DNA of 64,000 nt from an uncultured Chryseobacterium sp. (lineage in GTDB: Bacteria; Bacteroidota; Bacteroidia; Flavobacteriales; Weeksellaceae). The DNA lies in NCBI GenBank assembly GCA_913777465.1, contig CAJYRQ010000053.1, forward strand, positions 1 through 64,000. The letters are read 5' to 3'. Of this stretch, positions 35,089 through 44,443 are shown one piece after another. The notes under the pieces are model-generated. The model worked only from the letters and a program-made list of their open reading frames with translations. It was not told the DNA's origin and ran no database searches. The translations under genes and the position numbers were made by a program. Position 1 is the first letter of the stretch. Each line of letters begins with the position of its first letter.

Positions 35089-35718
35089 TTACGGGATATT
35101 CAGATATTTATGCGTCTGAACAGAAGCCCTCCATTCCGGGTGCTCCAGAATAAAATCCGTAATCTTAGGATACATTTCGTCCCTTTTGCTCCACTCGCTC
35201 TGCAGGTACAGGGTGCAGCTTTCCGAAACTTTAGCGGCCTGTTCCTGGGCAAATTTAAAATCGTTGTTGTTGAAAACAATTACTTTAAGCTCATGGGCTC
35301 TCGTATAGATTTCTTCTTTCGGAAGTCCCGTTTTTTTTGGCGAAAGCGTAATCCAGTCGATCTGTCCGCTCATCGGATAGGCTCCCGACGTTTCAATATG
35401 AACGGTGCAGCCCAATGCTTTTAAGCGGGAGGTTAAGATATCAAGATTCCACATCAGCGGTTCACCGCCCGTTAAAACGATAGTTTTGCAATGTTTGGCC
35501 GCCGTTTCGGCAATTTCTTCCGCATTCATCAGCGGATGCAGGGTAGGATCCCAGCTTTCTTTTACATCACACCAATGGCACCCGACATCACAGCCGCCCA
35601 ATCTGATGAAATAGGCTGCTTTTCCGGTGTGCGCTCCTTCTCCCTGAAGAGTATAAAAATGCTCCATCACAGGGAGCATTTTACCTTCTTTTAATAAAAT
35701 ATCTTCTTCTATTTTCAT
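35089..35718 (-). CDS. queE: 7-carboxy-7-deazaguanine synthase
   Basis: This 209-residue radical SAM enzyme of queuosine biosynthesis makes the deazaguanine ring of preQ0. The start at 35718 gives MKIEEDILLKEGKMLP; the longer frame overlaps folD. The cluster motif is C43-x3-C47-x2-C50 (GGCDVGCHWCD), and LTGGEPL and HIETSGAYP are family marks. It lies 7 bases after folD in the same direction, so the two are co-transcribed. Confidence 0.93.
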   Translation of the reverse strand: MKIEEDILLKEGKMLPVMEHFYTLQGEGAHTGKAAYFIRLGGCDVGCHWCDVKESWDPTLHPLMNAEEIAETAAKHCKTIVLTGGEPLMWNLDILTSRLKALGCTVHIETSGAYPMSGQIDWITLSPKKTGLPKEEIYTRAHELKVIVFNNNDFKFAQEQAAKVSESCTLYLQSEWSKRDEMYPKITDFILEHPEWRASVQTHKYLNIP

Positions 35719-35725
35719 TTTAAAA

Positions 35726-36610
35726 TTAGTCGTTATAGACCGAAGTTTTGTAGGCAATGATGGTGTTTTTCATCAGCATCGCTCTGGTCATAGGTCCGAC
35801 TCCTCCCGGTACCGGTGTGATCCAGCTTGCTTTTGCAGCGCAGCTGTCGAAATCCACGTCACCAGCAAGGTAATATCCTTTTGTAGAGTCGTTGTCTACT
35901 CTTGTAATACCCACGTCCACGATTACCGCACCTTCCTTAATCATATGTCCTTTCAGGAAATGAGGATCGCCTAAAGCCGTGATCACGATATCCGCTTTTC
36001 TGGTATATTCTTCGATGTCTTTTGTGTAAGAGTGAGTAAGCGTCACAGTGGAATTACCTGGGAAATCCTTTCTGCCCATCAGGATGCTCATCGGTCTTCC
36101 CACGATCTTGCTTCTTCCGATAATGACGCAGTCTTTCCCTTTTGTTTCAATATTATATCTTTCCAGTAAAGTTAGGATCCCGAATGGTGTCGCCGGTAAG
36201 AACGTATCCATTTCCAGGGCCATCCTTCCGAAATTCTCCGGGTGGAATCCGTCTACGTCCTTTCTAGGGTCGATGGCGTTGATTATCTTTTCTTGGTCGA
36301 TCTGATCCGGCAAGGGAAGCTGAACGATAAATCCGTCTACCGCCTTCGACTTGTTCAGTTCATCAATTTTTTCCAATAATTCAGACTCGGAAACCGTGCT
36401 TGGGAATTTGATAAGGCTGGACTGAAATCCTACTTCCTCACAGTCTTTTACTTTGGAATTCACATAAGCTTTGCTCGCTCCGTTGTTTCCCACCAGAATG
36501 GCTACCAAATGCGGGGCTCTTCTTTTTCCGGCAACGATTTTTTCAACCTCTGCCTTGATTTCCTGTTTTATTTCTTTGGATATTTTTAATCCGTCAAGAA
36601 TTTCTGCCAT
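35726..36610 (-). CDS. folD: Methylenetetrahydrofolate dehydrogenase/cyclohydrolase
   Basis: This 294-residue bifunctional folate enzyme converts 5,10-methylene-THF to 10-formyl-THF. Signature stretches are YVNSKVKDCEEVG with the catalytic lysine, DGFIVQLPLPDQI, DPRKDVDGFHP, VIIGRSKIVGRPMS and TPVPGGVGPMTRAML. Length and motifs are standard. The gene is followed closely by queE. Confidence 0.97.
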   Translation of the reverse strand: MAEILDGLKISKEIKQEIKAEVEKIVAGKRRAPHLVAILVGNNGASKAYVNSKVKDCEEVGFQSSLIKFPSTVSESELLEKIDELNKSKAVDGFIVQLPLPDQIDQEKIINAIDPRKDVDGFHPENFGRMALEMDTFLPATPFGILTLLERYNIETKGKDCVIIGRSKIVGRPMSILMGRKDFPGNSTVTLTHSYTKDIEEYTRKADIVITALGDPHFLKGHMIKEGAVIVDVGITRVDNDSTKGYYLAGDVDFDSCAAKASWITPVPGGVGPMTRAMLMKNTIIAYKTSVYND

Positions 36611-36641
36611 TTTTACTTTTATTTACTTTATGTATTAGATT

Positions 36642-36932
36642 TTAAGGATATTTTTCCGGATTCTGATGGGTGCAGAAAACGGAGAGGATATTGACAATTT
36701 GCTCTTTCTCATCGATGTCGAAAAGAATCAGATATGGCAATTTCTTCAGAGGGATTGCCCTGACATTTTTATATTTGACGGCAAAAAAGGGATTCATCTG
36801 TAAAGATTTATAGGCGTCAAGCAACTTTTTCTTAAAGCTTTTCGCTGCAGTTTGAGACCGTATTTTATAATATTTGACGGCCTCATCAATGTCATTTGCT
36901 GCAATAGGAGAAACTAAAATCTTAAATGCCAT
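36642..36932 (-). CDS. RelE/ParE-type toxin
   Basis: This 96-residue protein has the ParE pattern: SPIAANDIDEAVKYYK at the start, then FKKKLLDAYKSLQMNPFFAV, VRAIPLKKLPYLILFDID and a final strand. It overlaps the upstream small acidic gene by 11 bases, the usual layout of a type II toxin-antitoxin module. The target (ribosome-bound mRNA or gyrase) cannot be told from the sequence. Confidence 0.85.
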   Translation of the reverse strand: MAFKILVSPIAANDIDEAVKYYKIRSQTAAKSFKKKLLDAYKSLQMNPFFAVKYKNVRAIPLKKLPYLILFDIDEKEQIVNILSVFCTHQNPEKYP

Positions 36933-37140
36933 ACTTTTCTGAAATTCTCTTTAGCGATTCAAATGCGTCAACGGATTGCGATCTATCCTGTTTCAACGCC
37001 TCATCAATCACCCTTTTCATTTCATCCGTCAGCTCAAAATCATCGTTATTTTTTTCAAAGCTGATTTTCATTCTGTTTAAAAAAGTTTCCACAAAGGTCT
37101 CTTCTTCCTTATTGTTCAGGTTTATGATAATCTGTGTCAT
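36922..37140 (-). CDS. Antitoxin of the ParE-type module
   Basis: This 72-residue acidic protein begins with a short strand (TQIIINLNNKEEETFVETF), then FELTDEMKRVIDEALKQ and a C-terminal helix that should wrap the toxin. It is encoded immediately upstream of, and overlapping, the toxin. A DNA-binding domain is not obvious, so autoregulation is uncertain. Confidence 0.78.
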   Translation of the reverse strand: MTQIIINLNNKEEETFVETFLNRMKISFEKNNDDFELTDEMKRVIDEALKQDRSQSVDAFESLKRISEKYGI

Positions 37141-37182
37141 ATCTTTTATTTTTTAATCAAAATTAATGAAAATCCGCACTAC

Positions 37183-38823
37183 TTATTTATTTGCTTTATA
37201 ATAATTAATCAGTCCGTTGGTTGACGTGTCATGAGAGGTAACCGTCTCACTGCTTTCGAGTTCCGGCAGGATTTTATTGGCTAAAACTTTTCCCAGTTCT
37301 ACCCCGAACTGGTCGAAACTGAAGATGTTCCAGATTACTCCCTGTACAAAAATCTTGTGCTCATACAATGCAATCAGCTGGCCTAATGAAAAAGGCGTTA
37401 ATTCATTGAATAAAAATGAGTTGGTAGGAGTATTTCCGTGGAAGACTTTATAGTTTAGCAGGAATTCGATTTCTTTATCGGATTTCCCGGATGCTTTAAG
37501 TTCCGTTTCCACTTCATCTTCCGTTTTCCCGAAAGCCAGGGCTTCGGTCTGGGCAAAGAAATTGGCCAGTAATTTATCCTGATGATCGGAAACTTTATTG
37601 GGGCTTTTTGCGTAAGCGATAAAATCAGCCGGAATCAGCTCGGTTCCCTGATGGATCAACTGATAGAAAGCGTGCTGCCCGTTGGTTCCTGGTTCTCCCC
37701 AAATGATCGGTCCGGTTTCGTAATCTACAAATTCACCGTTGCGGTCTACGCATTTCCCGTTGCTTTCCATATCGCCCTGCTGGAAATAGGCCGGAAAACG
37801 ATCCAGATACTGGGAGTAGGGAAGGATGGCGTGTGTAGTAGCCGCATAAAAATTACGGTACCAGATTCCGATAAGTCCCATAAGGACAGGAATGTTTTCT
37901 GTGAAATCAGCGGTCTGGAAATGCTGGTCGGTATCATAAGCCCCTCTCAACAGCTGCTCGAAATTTTCATAGCCTACCGCAAGAACAATACTTAATCCTA
38001 TGGCACTCCATAAGGAATATCTTCCGCCGACCCAATCCCAGAATTCGAAGATATTTTCTTCTGCAATCCCAAAATCTTTCACAGCCTGTACATTGGTAGA
38101 TAAAGCAACAAAATGCTTGGCTACATCTTCCTGTGTTCCTGCTTTCAAAAACCAGTCTCTTGCCGAATGGGCATTCGTCATGGTTTCCTGGGTAGTAAAG
38201 GTTTTGGAAGCAATGATGAACAATGTAGTCTCAGGATTTAAATTTTTTACCGTTTCGGCCATATGATTGCCGTCTACGTTGGAAACAAAATGAACGTTTA
38301 ATCTTGTTTTAAAATGCTTCAGTGCAGAAACCACCATCACCGGTCCTAAATCAGAACCTCCGATCCCGATATTTACGACATCTGTGATTTCCTTTCCGCT
38401 GAACCCTTTGTGCGTTCCTGAAATAATGCTTTCTGAAAAAGATTTCATGTGATCCAGAACCCTTTTGATCTGAGGCTTGATGTTTTCCCCGTCTACCAGA
38501 ATTTCTTTATCCGAAAAATCCCTTAAGGCCGTATGCAGCACCGCTCTTCCTTCCGTTTCGTTGATCTTGTCACCTGAGAACATTTTGGAAATAGCTTCTT
38601 TAAGCTCACATTCTTCCGCAAGATTTAGCAGGAGGTTTTTAGTTTTGGAATCCATCAGGTTTTTAGAATAATCAAACAAAAAGTTGGTTCTTTTGATTGA
38701 AAACTCATTAAAACGGTTAGGGTTATATTCAAAAAGGCTTCTCAGGTCGAAGTCGTTATTGGCAAACTGTTCGTCAAGCGCCTTCCAGCTGTTGGTGTGC
38801 GTAGGGTTTATTTTCGATAGCAT
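37183..38823 (-). CDS. pgi: Glucose-6-phosphate isomerase
   Basis: This 546-residue glycolytic enzyme interconverts glucose-6-phosphate and fructose-6-phosphate. It has the phosphosugar-binding [24 protein letters not shown], and family signatures [20 protein letters not shown] and [14 protein letters not shown]. Full length. A -7 box TAAATTTG is found on the minus strand at 38902-38909. Confidence 0.97.
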   Translation of the reverse strand: MLSKINPTHTNSWKALDEQFANNDFDLRSLFEYNPNRFNEFSIKRTNFLFDYSKNLMDSKTKNLLLNLAEECELKEAISKMFSGDKINETEGRAVLHTALRDFSDKEILVDGENIKPQIKRVLDHMKSFSESIISGTHKGFSGKEITDVVNIGIGGSDLGPVMVVSALKHFKTRLNVHFVSNVDGNHMAETVKNLNPETTLFIIASKTFTTQETMTNAHSARDWFLKAGTQEDVAKHFVALSTNVQAVKDFGIAEENIFEFWDWVGGRYSLWSAIGLSIVLAVGYENFEQLLRGAYDTDQHFQTADFTENIPVLMGLIGIWYRNFYAATTHAILPYSQYLDRFPAYFQQGDMESNGKCVDRNGEFVDYETGPIIWGEPGTNGQHAFYQLIHQGTELIPADFIAYAKSPNKVSDHQDKLLANFFAQTEALAFGKTEDEVETELKASGKSDKEIEFLLNYKVFHGNTPTNSFLFNELTPFSLGQLIALYEHKIFVQGVIWNIFSFDQFGVELGKVLANKILPELESSETVTSHDTSTNGLINYYKANK

Positions 38824-38901
38824 ATATTTAGAAATTAGGGTGTTAATGCTTTAGATTCGGGATTGTTGAATGCCGGATTCTTCTGCAAAATTATTGATTT
38901 G

Positions 38902-38909
38902 CAAATTTA
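38902..38909 (-). promoter_or_regulatory. Promoter -7 box of pgi
   Basis: Reads TAAATTTG on the minus strand, an exact TAnnTTTG match, 78 bases before the ATG of pgi. No well-spaced TTG is seen. Confidence 0.4.
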
Positions 38910-38948
38910 CGGAATTTTACTTCAATGATGTTAATGGATGATTAAAAA

Positions 38949-39800
38949 TCAATTGGTAAGTTCCAGCTCAATTCCGATATTTCCGATCCCTCTGCATGGA
39001 TTTTGTGATCCGTTTATAAATTGCCAGTTCTCACCGGAAAAATTACCAATGATAATGTTTTTAGGATATTCTGTAACCGAACCGATCAGTGGATCGTGTG
39101 CTTTCATATCTTGTTGCTCTCCATTTAAAATCATTACTTTTTGATAAGAATTTTCTTTATTTAATATCCATTCAAATGCTACAATAATCCCTTCTTTAGG
39201 AAAGAGAAACGGCTTGGAAAAAATGTGTTTTGTAAGTTTTTTATTCTTAATGCAGGTTACAATAACCGATTTGTACAGATCACCCGGTATGCCGTTTTCA
39301 TGATAATAGATATTGACTTTTATTGTCGCCGACTTTCTTGCGTTGAGTCTTGAATAAAAACTTAGGGATTTGATAAATAATGGCTCAGCAGAAATTGTAT
39401 TTCTGAATTCTTTACCGACCATCCAGATCGTATTGTTAGCACCGAAGAAAGTACCTTCTTTAGCTATTTTTCCCATTGTAAATGTTTTTGATAACTTAGG
39501 CCGGATAATGTGGACTTCGTCAATTTCAAGATATTTTGGCTTCAGAAAGTAGATGTTCTGATTTTTATCGACCTTTAGGTTTTCATATCCGTAAGATTGA
39601 ATTTCTGATATTTTTTCTTCTTGTCCTAAAGTGGCTGTACCGTTTTCTTCAGCATTGATGTAATAATCTTTGTCTTTTAAAATCAGTTTTGCATAAGGAA
39701 TAGGCTTCTGATTTTCGGCATCTAAAACTTTGATCTGAATCTGGGAAAAATATACTACAGATGCCGTAAGAAATGAAATGATAATTGGTTTTCTAATCAT
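38949..39800 (-). CDS. Secreted protein with carboxypeptidase-regulatory-like N-terminus
   Basis: This 283-residue exported protein has a signal peptide (cleavage near residue 20, VYFSQ). Residues ~20-100 look like a CarboxypepD_reg-type beta sandwich (IKVLDAENQKPIPYAKLIL, then SYGYENLKV), a domain common in Bacteroidota surface proteins. The rest is beta-rich, unrecognised, with FKSLSFYSR-like segments. It may bind a surface ligand. No partner gene is adjacent. Confidence 0.75.
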   Translation of the reverse strand: MIRKPIIISFLTASVVYFSQIQIKVLDAENQKPIPYAKLILKDKDYYINAEENGTATLGQEEKISEIQSYGYENLKVDKNQNIYFLKPKYLEIDEVHIIRPKLSKTFTMGKIAKEGTFFGANNTIWMVGKEFRNTISAEPLFIKSLSFYSRLNARKSATIKVNIYYHENGIPGDLYKSVIVTCIKNKKLTKHIFSKPFLFPKEGIIVAFEWILNKENSYQKVMILNGEQQDMKAHDPLIGSVTEYPKNIIIGNFSGENWQFINGSQNPCRGIGNIGIELELTN

Positions 39801-39931
39801 GTTATAGTTTTGGGTTAATTAACGTGTTTTTTAAAAATTTATTGAATAGCCTTTGGTTTTAAAAATGATTTTGATTGCGGAATAACCAGATGTGCCCAGG
39901 AATTGTTATTTTTAAATTAAATTTTTCATTA

Positions 39932-41368
39932 ATGGCTAAATTTAGCAGACGCGAATTTATCAAAAAATCATCTTTGGGCTTAGGTTTTGCAGCCGTGCCT
40001 GTTCCGGTAAGGTTTTTATGGAAGGATGATTATATTTCCAAAAGACCGGCAGCAGGCCAACGGAAGTTTACTTCGGAAGCTGTTGAAAAAACGATTAAAA
40101 GCATTAAGAAATCTATTGCCGATGAAGAACTGGCCTGGATGTTTGAAAACTGCTTTCCCAACACACTCGATACGACGGTAAAATTTTATGAGAAGAACGG
40201 CAGGCCTTTTACTTACGTCATTACGGGTGATATCGATGCGATGTGGCTCCGTGACTCGTCAGCGCAGGTTTATCCTTATTTAAGTCTTGCCAATGAAGAC
40301 GAAAAACTGAAAAATCTGCTGAAAGGTGTTATCAATAAACAGGTAGAATGTGTTCTCCTTGATCCTTACGCCAATGCGTTCTTTGATGATGCTTCTAAAA
40401 TCAGCGAGTGGAAAAATGACCTCACGGAAATGAAACCGGGAATCCATGAGCGGAAATGGGAGGTGGATTCTTTGTGCTATGTGATGCGCTTGTCTTACAA
40501 TTACTGGAAAACAACGGGTGACACTTCCGTTTTTGATGCCGACTGGAAAAGAGCCATGCTCCTAATCCTTCAGACTTTCAGGGAGCAGCAGCGGAAAGAA
40601 TCAAAAGGACCGTATAGATTCCAGCGTTCCGGCGGCAATCCGCTGGATACCCAGTTTGCAGGCGGCTATGGCAACCCGACGAAAAAAGTGGGACTCATCC
40701 ACTCGATGTTCAGGCCCTCGGACGATGCGACGTTTTATCCGTTTTTAATTTCTTCCAATATGTTTGCCGTGGTTTCGCTGAGGGAAACGGCCGAAATTTT
40801 TTCAAAAGTTTTCCATGATCAAAATACGGCTGCCCAATTCAGAAATTTAGCGCAGGAAGTAGACTCGGCTATTCATAAATATGCCATTCTAAACCACCCG
40901 GAAGGCGGTAAGATATATGCGCTGGAAATCGACGGTTTCGGAAACGGACTGTTCATGGACGATGCCAATGTCCCGAATTTACTCTCCATTCCTTATTTGG
41001 GCTACCGGTCTAAAGAAGATGCCGTTTATAAGAATACAAGAAAATTTTCTTTGAGCAAAACCAATCCGTGGTATAGCGAAGGAAAGTTTGCCAAAGGAAT
41101 CGGCGGCCCGCATATCGGGGAACATAAAATCTGGCCGCTGGGACTGATCATGCAGGCTTTAACTACCGATGATACAGAGGAAATTGTCTCCTGCCTGAAA
41201 ATGCTGAAAGCGACTCACGCAGGAACAGGCTTCATTCATGAATCTTTTGATGTGGATAATCCGAAAGACTTTACACGGTCCTGGTTTTCCTGGGCAAATA
41301 CCCTCTTTGGCGAGCTGATCCTGCACCTTCACCGGAAAAATCCTGAAATCTTGAAAAGAAAATTCTAA
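39932..41368 (+). CDS. Glycoside hydrolase family 125 (exo-alpha-1,6-mannosidase type)
   Basis: This is a 478-residue protein; the start at 39932 is chosen because it opens a Tat-type signal (FSRREFIKKSSLGLGFAAV). The GH125 hallmark TGDIDAMWLRDSSAQVYPYL and the following KWEVDSLCYVMRLSYNYW and GGPHIGEHKIWPLG are present. Family members remove terminal mannose from alpha-mannan or N-glycans without metal. Export as a folded protein by Tat is inferred from the twin arginines. It is encoded alone, without other glycan-degrading genes nearby. Confidence 0.93.
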   Translation: MAKFSRREFIKKSSLGLGFAAVPVPVRFLWKDDYISKRPAAGQRKFTSEAVEKTIKSIKKSIADEELAWMFENCFPNTLDTTVKFYEKNGRPFTYVITGDIDAMWLRDSSAQVYPYLSLANEDEKLKNLLKGVINKQVECVLLDPYANAFFDDASKISEWKNDLTEMKPGIHERKWEVDSLCYVMRLSYNYWKTTGDTSVFDADWKRAMLLILQTFREQQRKESKGPYRFQRSGGNPLDTQFAGGYGNPTKKVGLIHSMFRPSDDATFYPFLISSNMFAVVSLRETAEIFSKVFHDQNTAAQFRNLAQEVDSAIHKYAILNHPEGGKIYALEIDGFGNGLFMDDANVPNLLSIPYLGYRSKEDAVYKNTRKFSLSKTNPWYSEGKFAKGIGGPHIGEHKIWPLGLIMQALTTDDTEEIVSCLKMLKATHAGTGFIHESFDVDNPKDFTRSWFSWANTLFGELILHLHRKNPEILKRKF

Positions 41369-41373
41369 AGATA

Positions 41374-41400
41374 AACCTCCGGCATCCCGGAGGTTCATTT
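41374..41400. terminator. Hairpin between convergent genes
   Basis: Nine-base perfect stem AACCTCCGG / CCGGAGGTT with loop CATC, just after the GH125 gene. The T tract is broken, so it is a weaker terminator candidate for both sides. Confidence 0.6.
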
Positions 41401-41441
41401 GTAAAACTTAAATATATAAATAAACAAAAAATCAGGACTTC

Positions 41442-42347
41442 TTATATTTCTGTGGTTGGCTGTTGTTTTTTAGATGGTTTTCTTTTCCTTACAAAATAAA
41501 TAATAACAGTTCCGATCAGGATAAACGGCCAGATGGCAACCATTCCTACAATGATTTTCTGAATTAAATAAAATCCTTCCACAAAAGATGATCTCAGACT
41601 GTAAAGGAAGTCAAACGTATATTTGTCGTCGATGCTTTCAGTGTTGGTGACAGCGATCGTGGCGATTCTTACTTTAGGCTCTTTAATATAAATGTCAACC
41701 GTGCTGTATTTCAGTTGATCCGTCACATCCATATTGGCCATCTGCTGGAGATTGTCTTCCGCCATATTCCGGTCGCTCATGTTTACCTTATCCTTATTGG
41801 TCTTAAGTTTATCAATATTTTCACCGGTTTTTCTGATCCTTTTTCCTTCCATCTCGGCATATTTTATTCCTGAGGTAACATCTTCCGCATTGATGGACCT
41901 GGAATTCAGGAAGAGTTTTTTATTGTTTACCAATGTTAATAATTCTCCGAGCCTGGCCGTTGGAACCCTTACCTGCATGGTATTTTCCGACTGGCATTTT
42001 TTAACGAGTACCGCTTCTTCATCCGAGGTGTTGTAGGTGTTTTCGGAAACAACATTGCTTTTCAGATCGCTGTGCGTAACAAAACCTCCGAGTTCCTGAA
42101 CCGCTTTTTCAATGGAAATCGTCGCGTCATACACATCTTTTACTTCCATATTAACGTCTGCGGTTTTAATAAACTGTTTATCTTTTACTTTCATGGTGGC
42201 TACCGAAGATATGCTGTCTGAAACTGCCATGACGGAATCCTTGGATGCCGCTGTATCATAATCGGATGTGGTTTCTCCTTTTTTGCACGAACCTATTCCT
42301 AATAAAAGGATACCTGCCAATGATAATCTGATGTACGTCGTTTTCAT
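41442..42347 (-). CDS. DUF4349 lipoprotein
   Basis: This 301-residue protein has a lipobox at GIGSC21KKGE. A conserved DUF4349 region begins at about 60 (FIKTADVNMEVKDVYDATISIE, then ELGGFVTHSD). It continues with MQVRVPTARLGELLTLVNN, a coiled coil and STVDIYI. A C-terminal membrane helix (about 265-285) and a basic tail follow. The topology is thus a lipid anchor at the start and a membrane helix at the end. Function is unknown. Confidence 0.9.
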   Translation of the reverse strand: MKTTYIRLSLAGILLLGIGSCKKGETTSDYDTAASKDSVMAVSDSISSVATMKVKDKQFIKTADVNMEVKDVYDATISIEKAVQELGGFVTHSDLKSNVVSENTYNTSDEEAVLVKKCQSENTMQVRVPTARLGELLTLVNNKKLFLNSRSINAEDVTSGIKYAEMEGKRIRKTGENIDKLKTNKDKVNMSDRNMAEDNLQQMANMDVTDQLKYSTVDIYIKEPKVRIATIAVTNTESIDDKYTFDFLYSLRSSFVEGFYLIQKIIVGMVAIWPFILIGTVIIYFVRKRKPSKKQQPTTEI

Positions 42348-42551
42348 AAGTTGATTTTTTAATGTTTGCTTATTCCAAAGTTCATACGAAATCCTTTGTA
42401 ACCCTTGAAAATCCCGGGTAAAAATTCTGTAAAAATAAATTGCGGTATAAAGCTTTGAAAAACAGAATTTTGTAAAATGATCCTGATCATAAAGGCTTGT
42501 TTTCGGAGTAATTTTTGCTTACCTTTTACAAAATCAAACACAACCATTATT

Positions 42552-43910
42552 ATGTCTAACACTTTTTCTAAAATCAGAAACGCCATAGAATTATTCAGAT
42601 CCATCGATTTCGATCAGCTGAGTGAAATTTCCCAAAAAGTGAATCTTCCGAAACTAATGGAGAATTTCTCGAAACTGGATGATAAGCAGCTCAAGGGAAT
42701 GATGAAAATGCTGGATCCGAACCGGAAAAAGAAAGAGCTTCCGCCAATTGACGGTGATTTTTATGACGTTTCCCACACCTTAAGCCCGGAACATCGCGAG
42801 ATACAATTGAAAGTAAGGGATTTTATGGAAAAGGAAGTCAAACCTTTGGTTAATCATTATTGGCTGAGGGACGAATTTCCCCACGAACTGATCCCGAAAT
42901 TCCAGAAACTGGATATCTGCGGGGTTACCTATGAAGGCTATGGCTGTCCCGGAATGCCTTTTCTGATGGAAGGGGTTATTGCGATGGAAATGGCAAGAAT
43001 CGATGCTTCCATTGCGACATTCTTTGGTGTGCAGTCCGGCCTGTCTATGGGCTCGATTTACATCTGCGGTTCGGAAGAACAGAAACAGAAATGGCTGCCG
43101 CAGATGCAGAAGTTTGAGAAAATCGGAGCTTTCGGCCTTACGGAACCTGAAGTAGGCTCCGGAGCAGCCGGCGGACTAACGGTAACCTGTAAAAAAACAC
43201 CGGAAGGATGGATGCTGAACGGACAGAAAAAATGGATTGGGAATGCCACGTTTGCCGATGTCATCATTATTTGGGCTCGAGACCTTGATGACGGGGAAGT
43301 AAAAGGTTTTATCGTGGAAAAAGATAATCCGGGATATTCGGTTGAAAAAATAAAGGGCAAAATGGCACTGCGGATTGTCCAGAATGGCCTTATCACTTTG
43401 AAAGACTGCATCGTCACTGAAGAGAACCGCCTGCAGAATGCGAATTCTTTTAAGGATACGGCAAAAGTCCTGCAAATGACCCGGGCCGGGGTGGCATGGA
43501 TGGCCACCGGCTGTGCAAGAGGTGCTTATGAAAGTGCTTTGGATTATACAAGAAATCGGGAACAATTCGGAAAGCCGATCGCTTCTTTCCAGATGATCCA
43601 GGGTCACCTGGTAGAAATGCTGTCGAATCTTACCGCCATGCAGACCATGGTATTTCGGCTTTCGGAAATGCAGGATCAAGGGATTTTAAAAGATGAACAT
43701 GCATCACTGGCCAAAGTTTTCTGTACCATGAGAACGCGGGATGTGGTTTCCAGAGCCCGGGAAGTAATGGGCGGAAACGGAATTCTGCTGGAATATGACG
43801 TTGCCCGTTTCGTGGCCGATGCCGAAGCCATCTATTCCTATGAAGGAACCAAAGAGATCAATTCCCTGATTGTAGGAAGGTCGATTACCGGTTTCAGTGC
43901 GTTTGTTTAA
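42552..43910 (+). CDS. Acyl-CoA dehydrogenase
   Basis: This is a 452-residue FAD enzyme. The start at 42552 (MSNTFSKIRNAIELF) is chosen; 25 upstream in-frame codons look non-coding. The family signatures GAFGLTEPEVGSGAAGGL, KWIGNATFADVIIIWAR, YTRNREQFGKPIASFQMIQ and REVMGGNGILLEYDVAR are clear. The catalytic glutamate should be the one in YSYEGTKEIN. The closest class is the glutaryl-CoA/short-chain dehydrogenase group. An N-terminal helical extension of about 65 residues (KLMENFSKLDDKQLKG) is unusual. Substrate unknown. Confidence 0.93.
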   Translation: MSNTFSKIRNAIELFRSIDFDQLSEISQKVNLPKLMENFSKLDDKQLKGMMKMLDPNRKKKELPPIDGDFYDVSHTLSPEHREIQLKVRDFMEKEVKPLVNHYWLRDEFPHELIPKFQKLDICGVTYEGYGCPGMPFLMEGVIAMEMARIDASIATFFGVQSGLSMGSIYICGSEEQKQKWLPQMQKFEKIGAFGLTEPEVGSGAAGGLTVTCKKTPEGWMLNGQKKWIGNATFADVIIIWARDLDDGEVKGFIVEKDNPGYSVEKIKGKMALRIVQNGLITLKDCIVTEENRLQNANSFKDTAKVLQMTRAGVAWMATGCARGAYESALDYTRNREQFGKPIASFQMIQGHLVEMLSNLTAMQTMVFRLSEMQDQGILKDEHASLAKVFCTMRTRDVVSRAREVMGGNGILLEYDVARFVADAEAIYSYEGTKEINSLIVGRSITGFSAFV

Positions 43911-44040
43911 AGTAAACTATCACCTGTGAACACGCTTTACGATCAATTTAGAATCTTTAAGCAAAAATTTTTCAGATACTTGAACTTCCTGTAAGATTAT
44001 TGTTTTATCAATTAAACCTCTATTTAGAGAAATATTTTAG

Positions 44041-44069
44041 TTGTGGTATCATTTGATTTTTTATATTTG
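44041..44069 (+). promoter_or_regulatory. Promoter of the double-glycine peptide gene
   Basis: TTG at 44041-44043, an 18-base spacer and TATATTTG at 44062-44069 match the Bacteroidota consensus, 26 bases before the ATG. The gene is thus an independent unit. Confidence 0.65.
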
Positions 44070-44095
44070 TTCTGCAACAATTAAAACTAAATATT

Positions 44096-44344
44096 ATGTT
44101 GAAAAATCTTAGAAAACTGAATCGTGATGATTTAAGAGAAATCAAAGGAGGCGGAGGAAAGCAAATCTGTGATATTGGCCCGGAGGGATGTCCTTGTAAG
44201 ATTCCTGCAGGCGATCCTTGTCTGGGAGGACCTGGCGGACCCGGAAATCCGGGGGAACCGGTAGGGTATTGCCCCGACAGTCAGTCTTACATCCCGTGTG
44301 ATCAGACTTGCCCGAACGGATTAGATCCGCTTTGCGCAGCATAA
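44096..44344 (+). CDS. Bacteriocin-like peptide with double-glycine leader
   Basis: This is an 82-residue precursor. The leader LKNLRKLNRDDLREIKGGGG matches the double-glycine leaders of flavobacterial bacteriocin-like peptides (hydrophobic positions, then GG). The core has eight cysteines (25, 32, 34, 42, 59, 68, 72, 80) and a Gly/Pro-rich stretch (GGPGGPGNPGEP). Cleavage after a glycine pair by a peptidase-containing ABC transporter is expected, but no such transporter or modifying enzyme is in the window. The core could be disulfide- or otherwise cross-linked. Its activity as antimicrobial or signal is unknown. Confidence 0.75.
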   Translation: MLKNLRKLNRDDLREIKGGGGKQICDIGPEGCPCKIPAGDPCLGGPGGPGNPGEPVGYCPDSQSYIPCDQTCPNGLDPLCAA

Positions 44345-44350
44345 AAACAG

Positions 44351-44375
44351 AGCCTTCAATTCAATTGAAGGCTTA
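44351..44375 (+). terminator. Terminator of the double-glycine peptide gene
   Basis: AGCCTTCAATT and AATTGAAGGCT form a strong hairpin 6 bases after the stop, followed by TATTTATTTAT. Confidence 0.7.
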
Positions 44376-44398
44376 TTTATTTATAATGTTCTCAAGCA

Positions 44399-44443
44399 CT
44401 AAATTCACTTGTGCAGCAAATTGACTATTCACCATTCACCTTT
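44399..44443 (-). repeat. Partial inverted copy of the 28.2-kb intergenic repeat
   Basis: Read on the minus strand it gives GGTGAATGGTGAAT, then AGTCAATTTGCTGCACAAGTGAATTTA. It follows the order of motifs in copy one at 28171-28250 (GAATGGTGAATTT, AGTCAATTTTGCTCCACAAG, GTGAATTTA), with a short deletion. This supports a dispersed repeat family. Confidence 0.6.
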
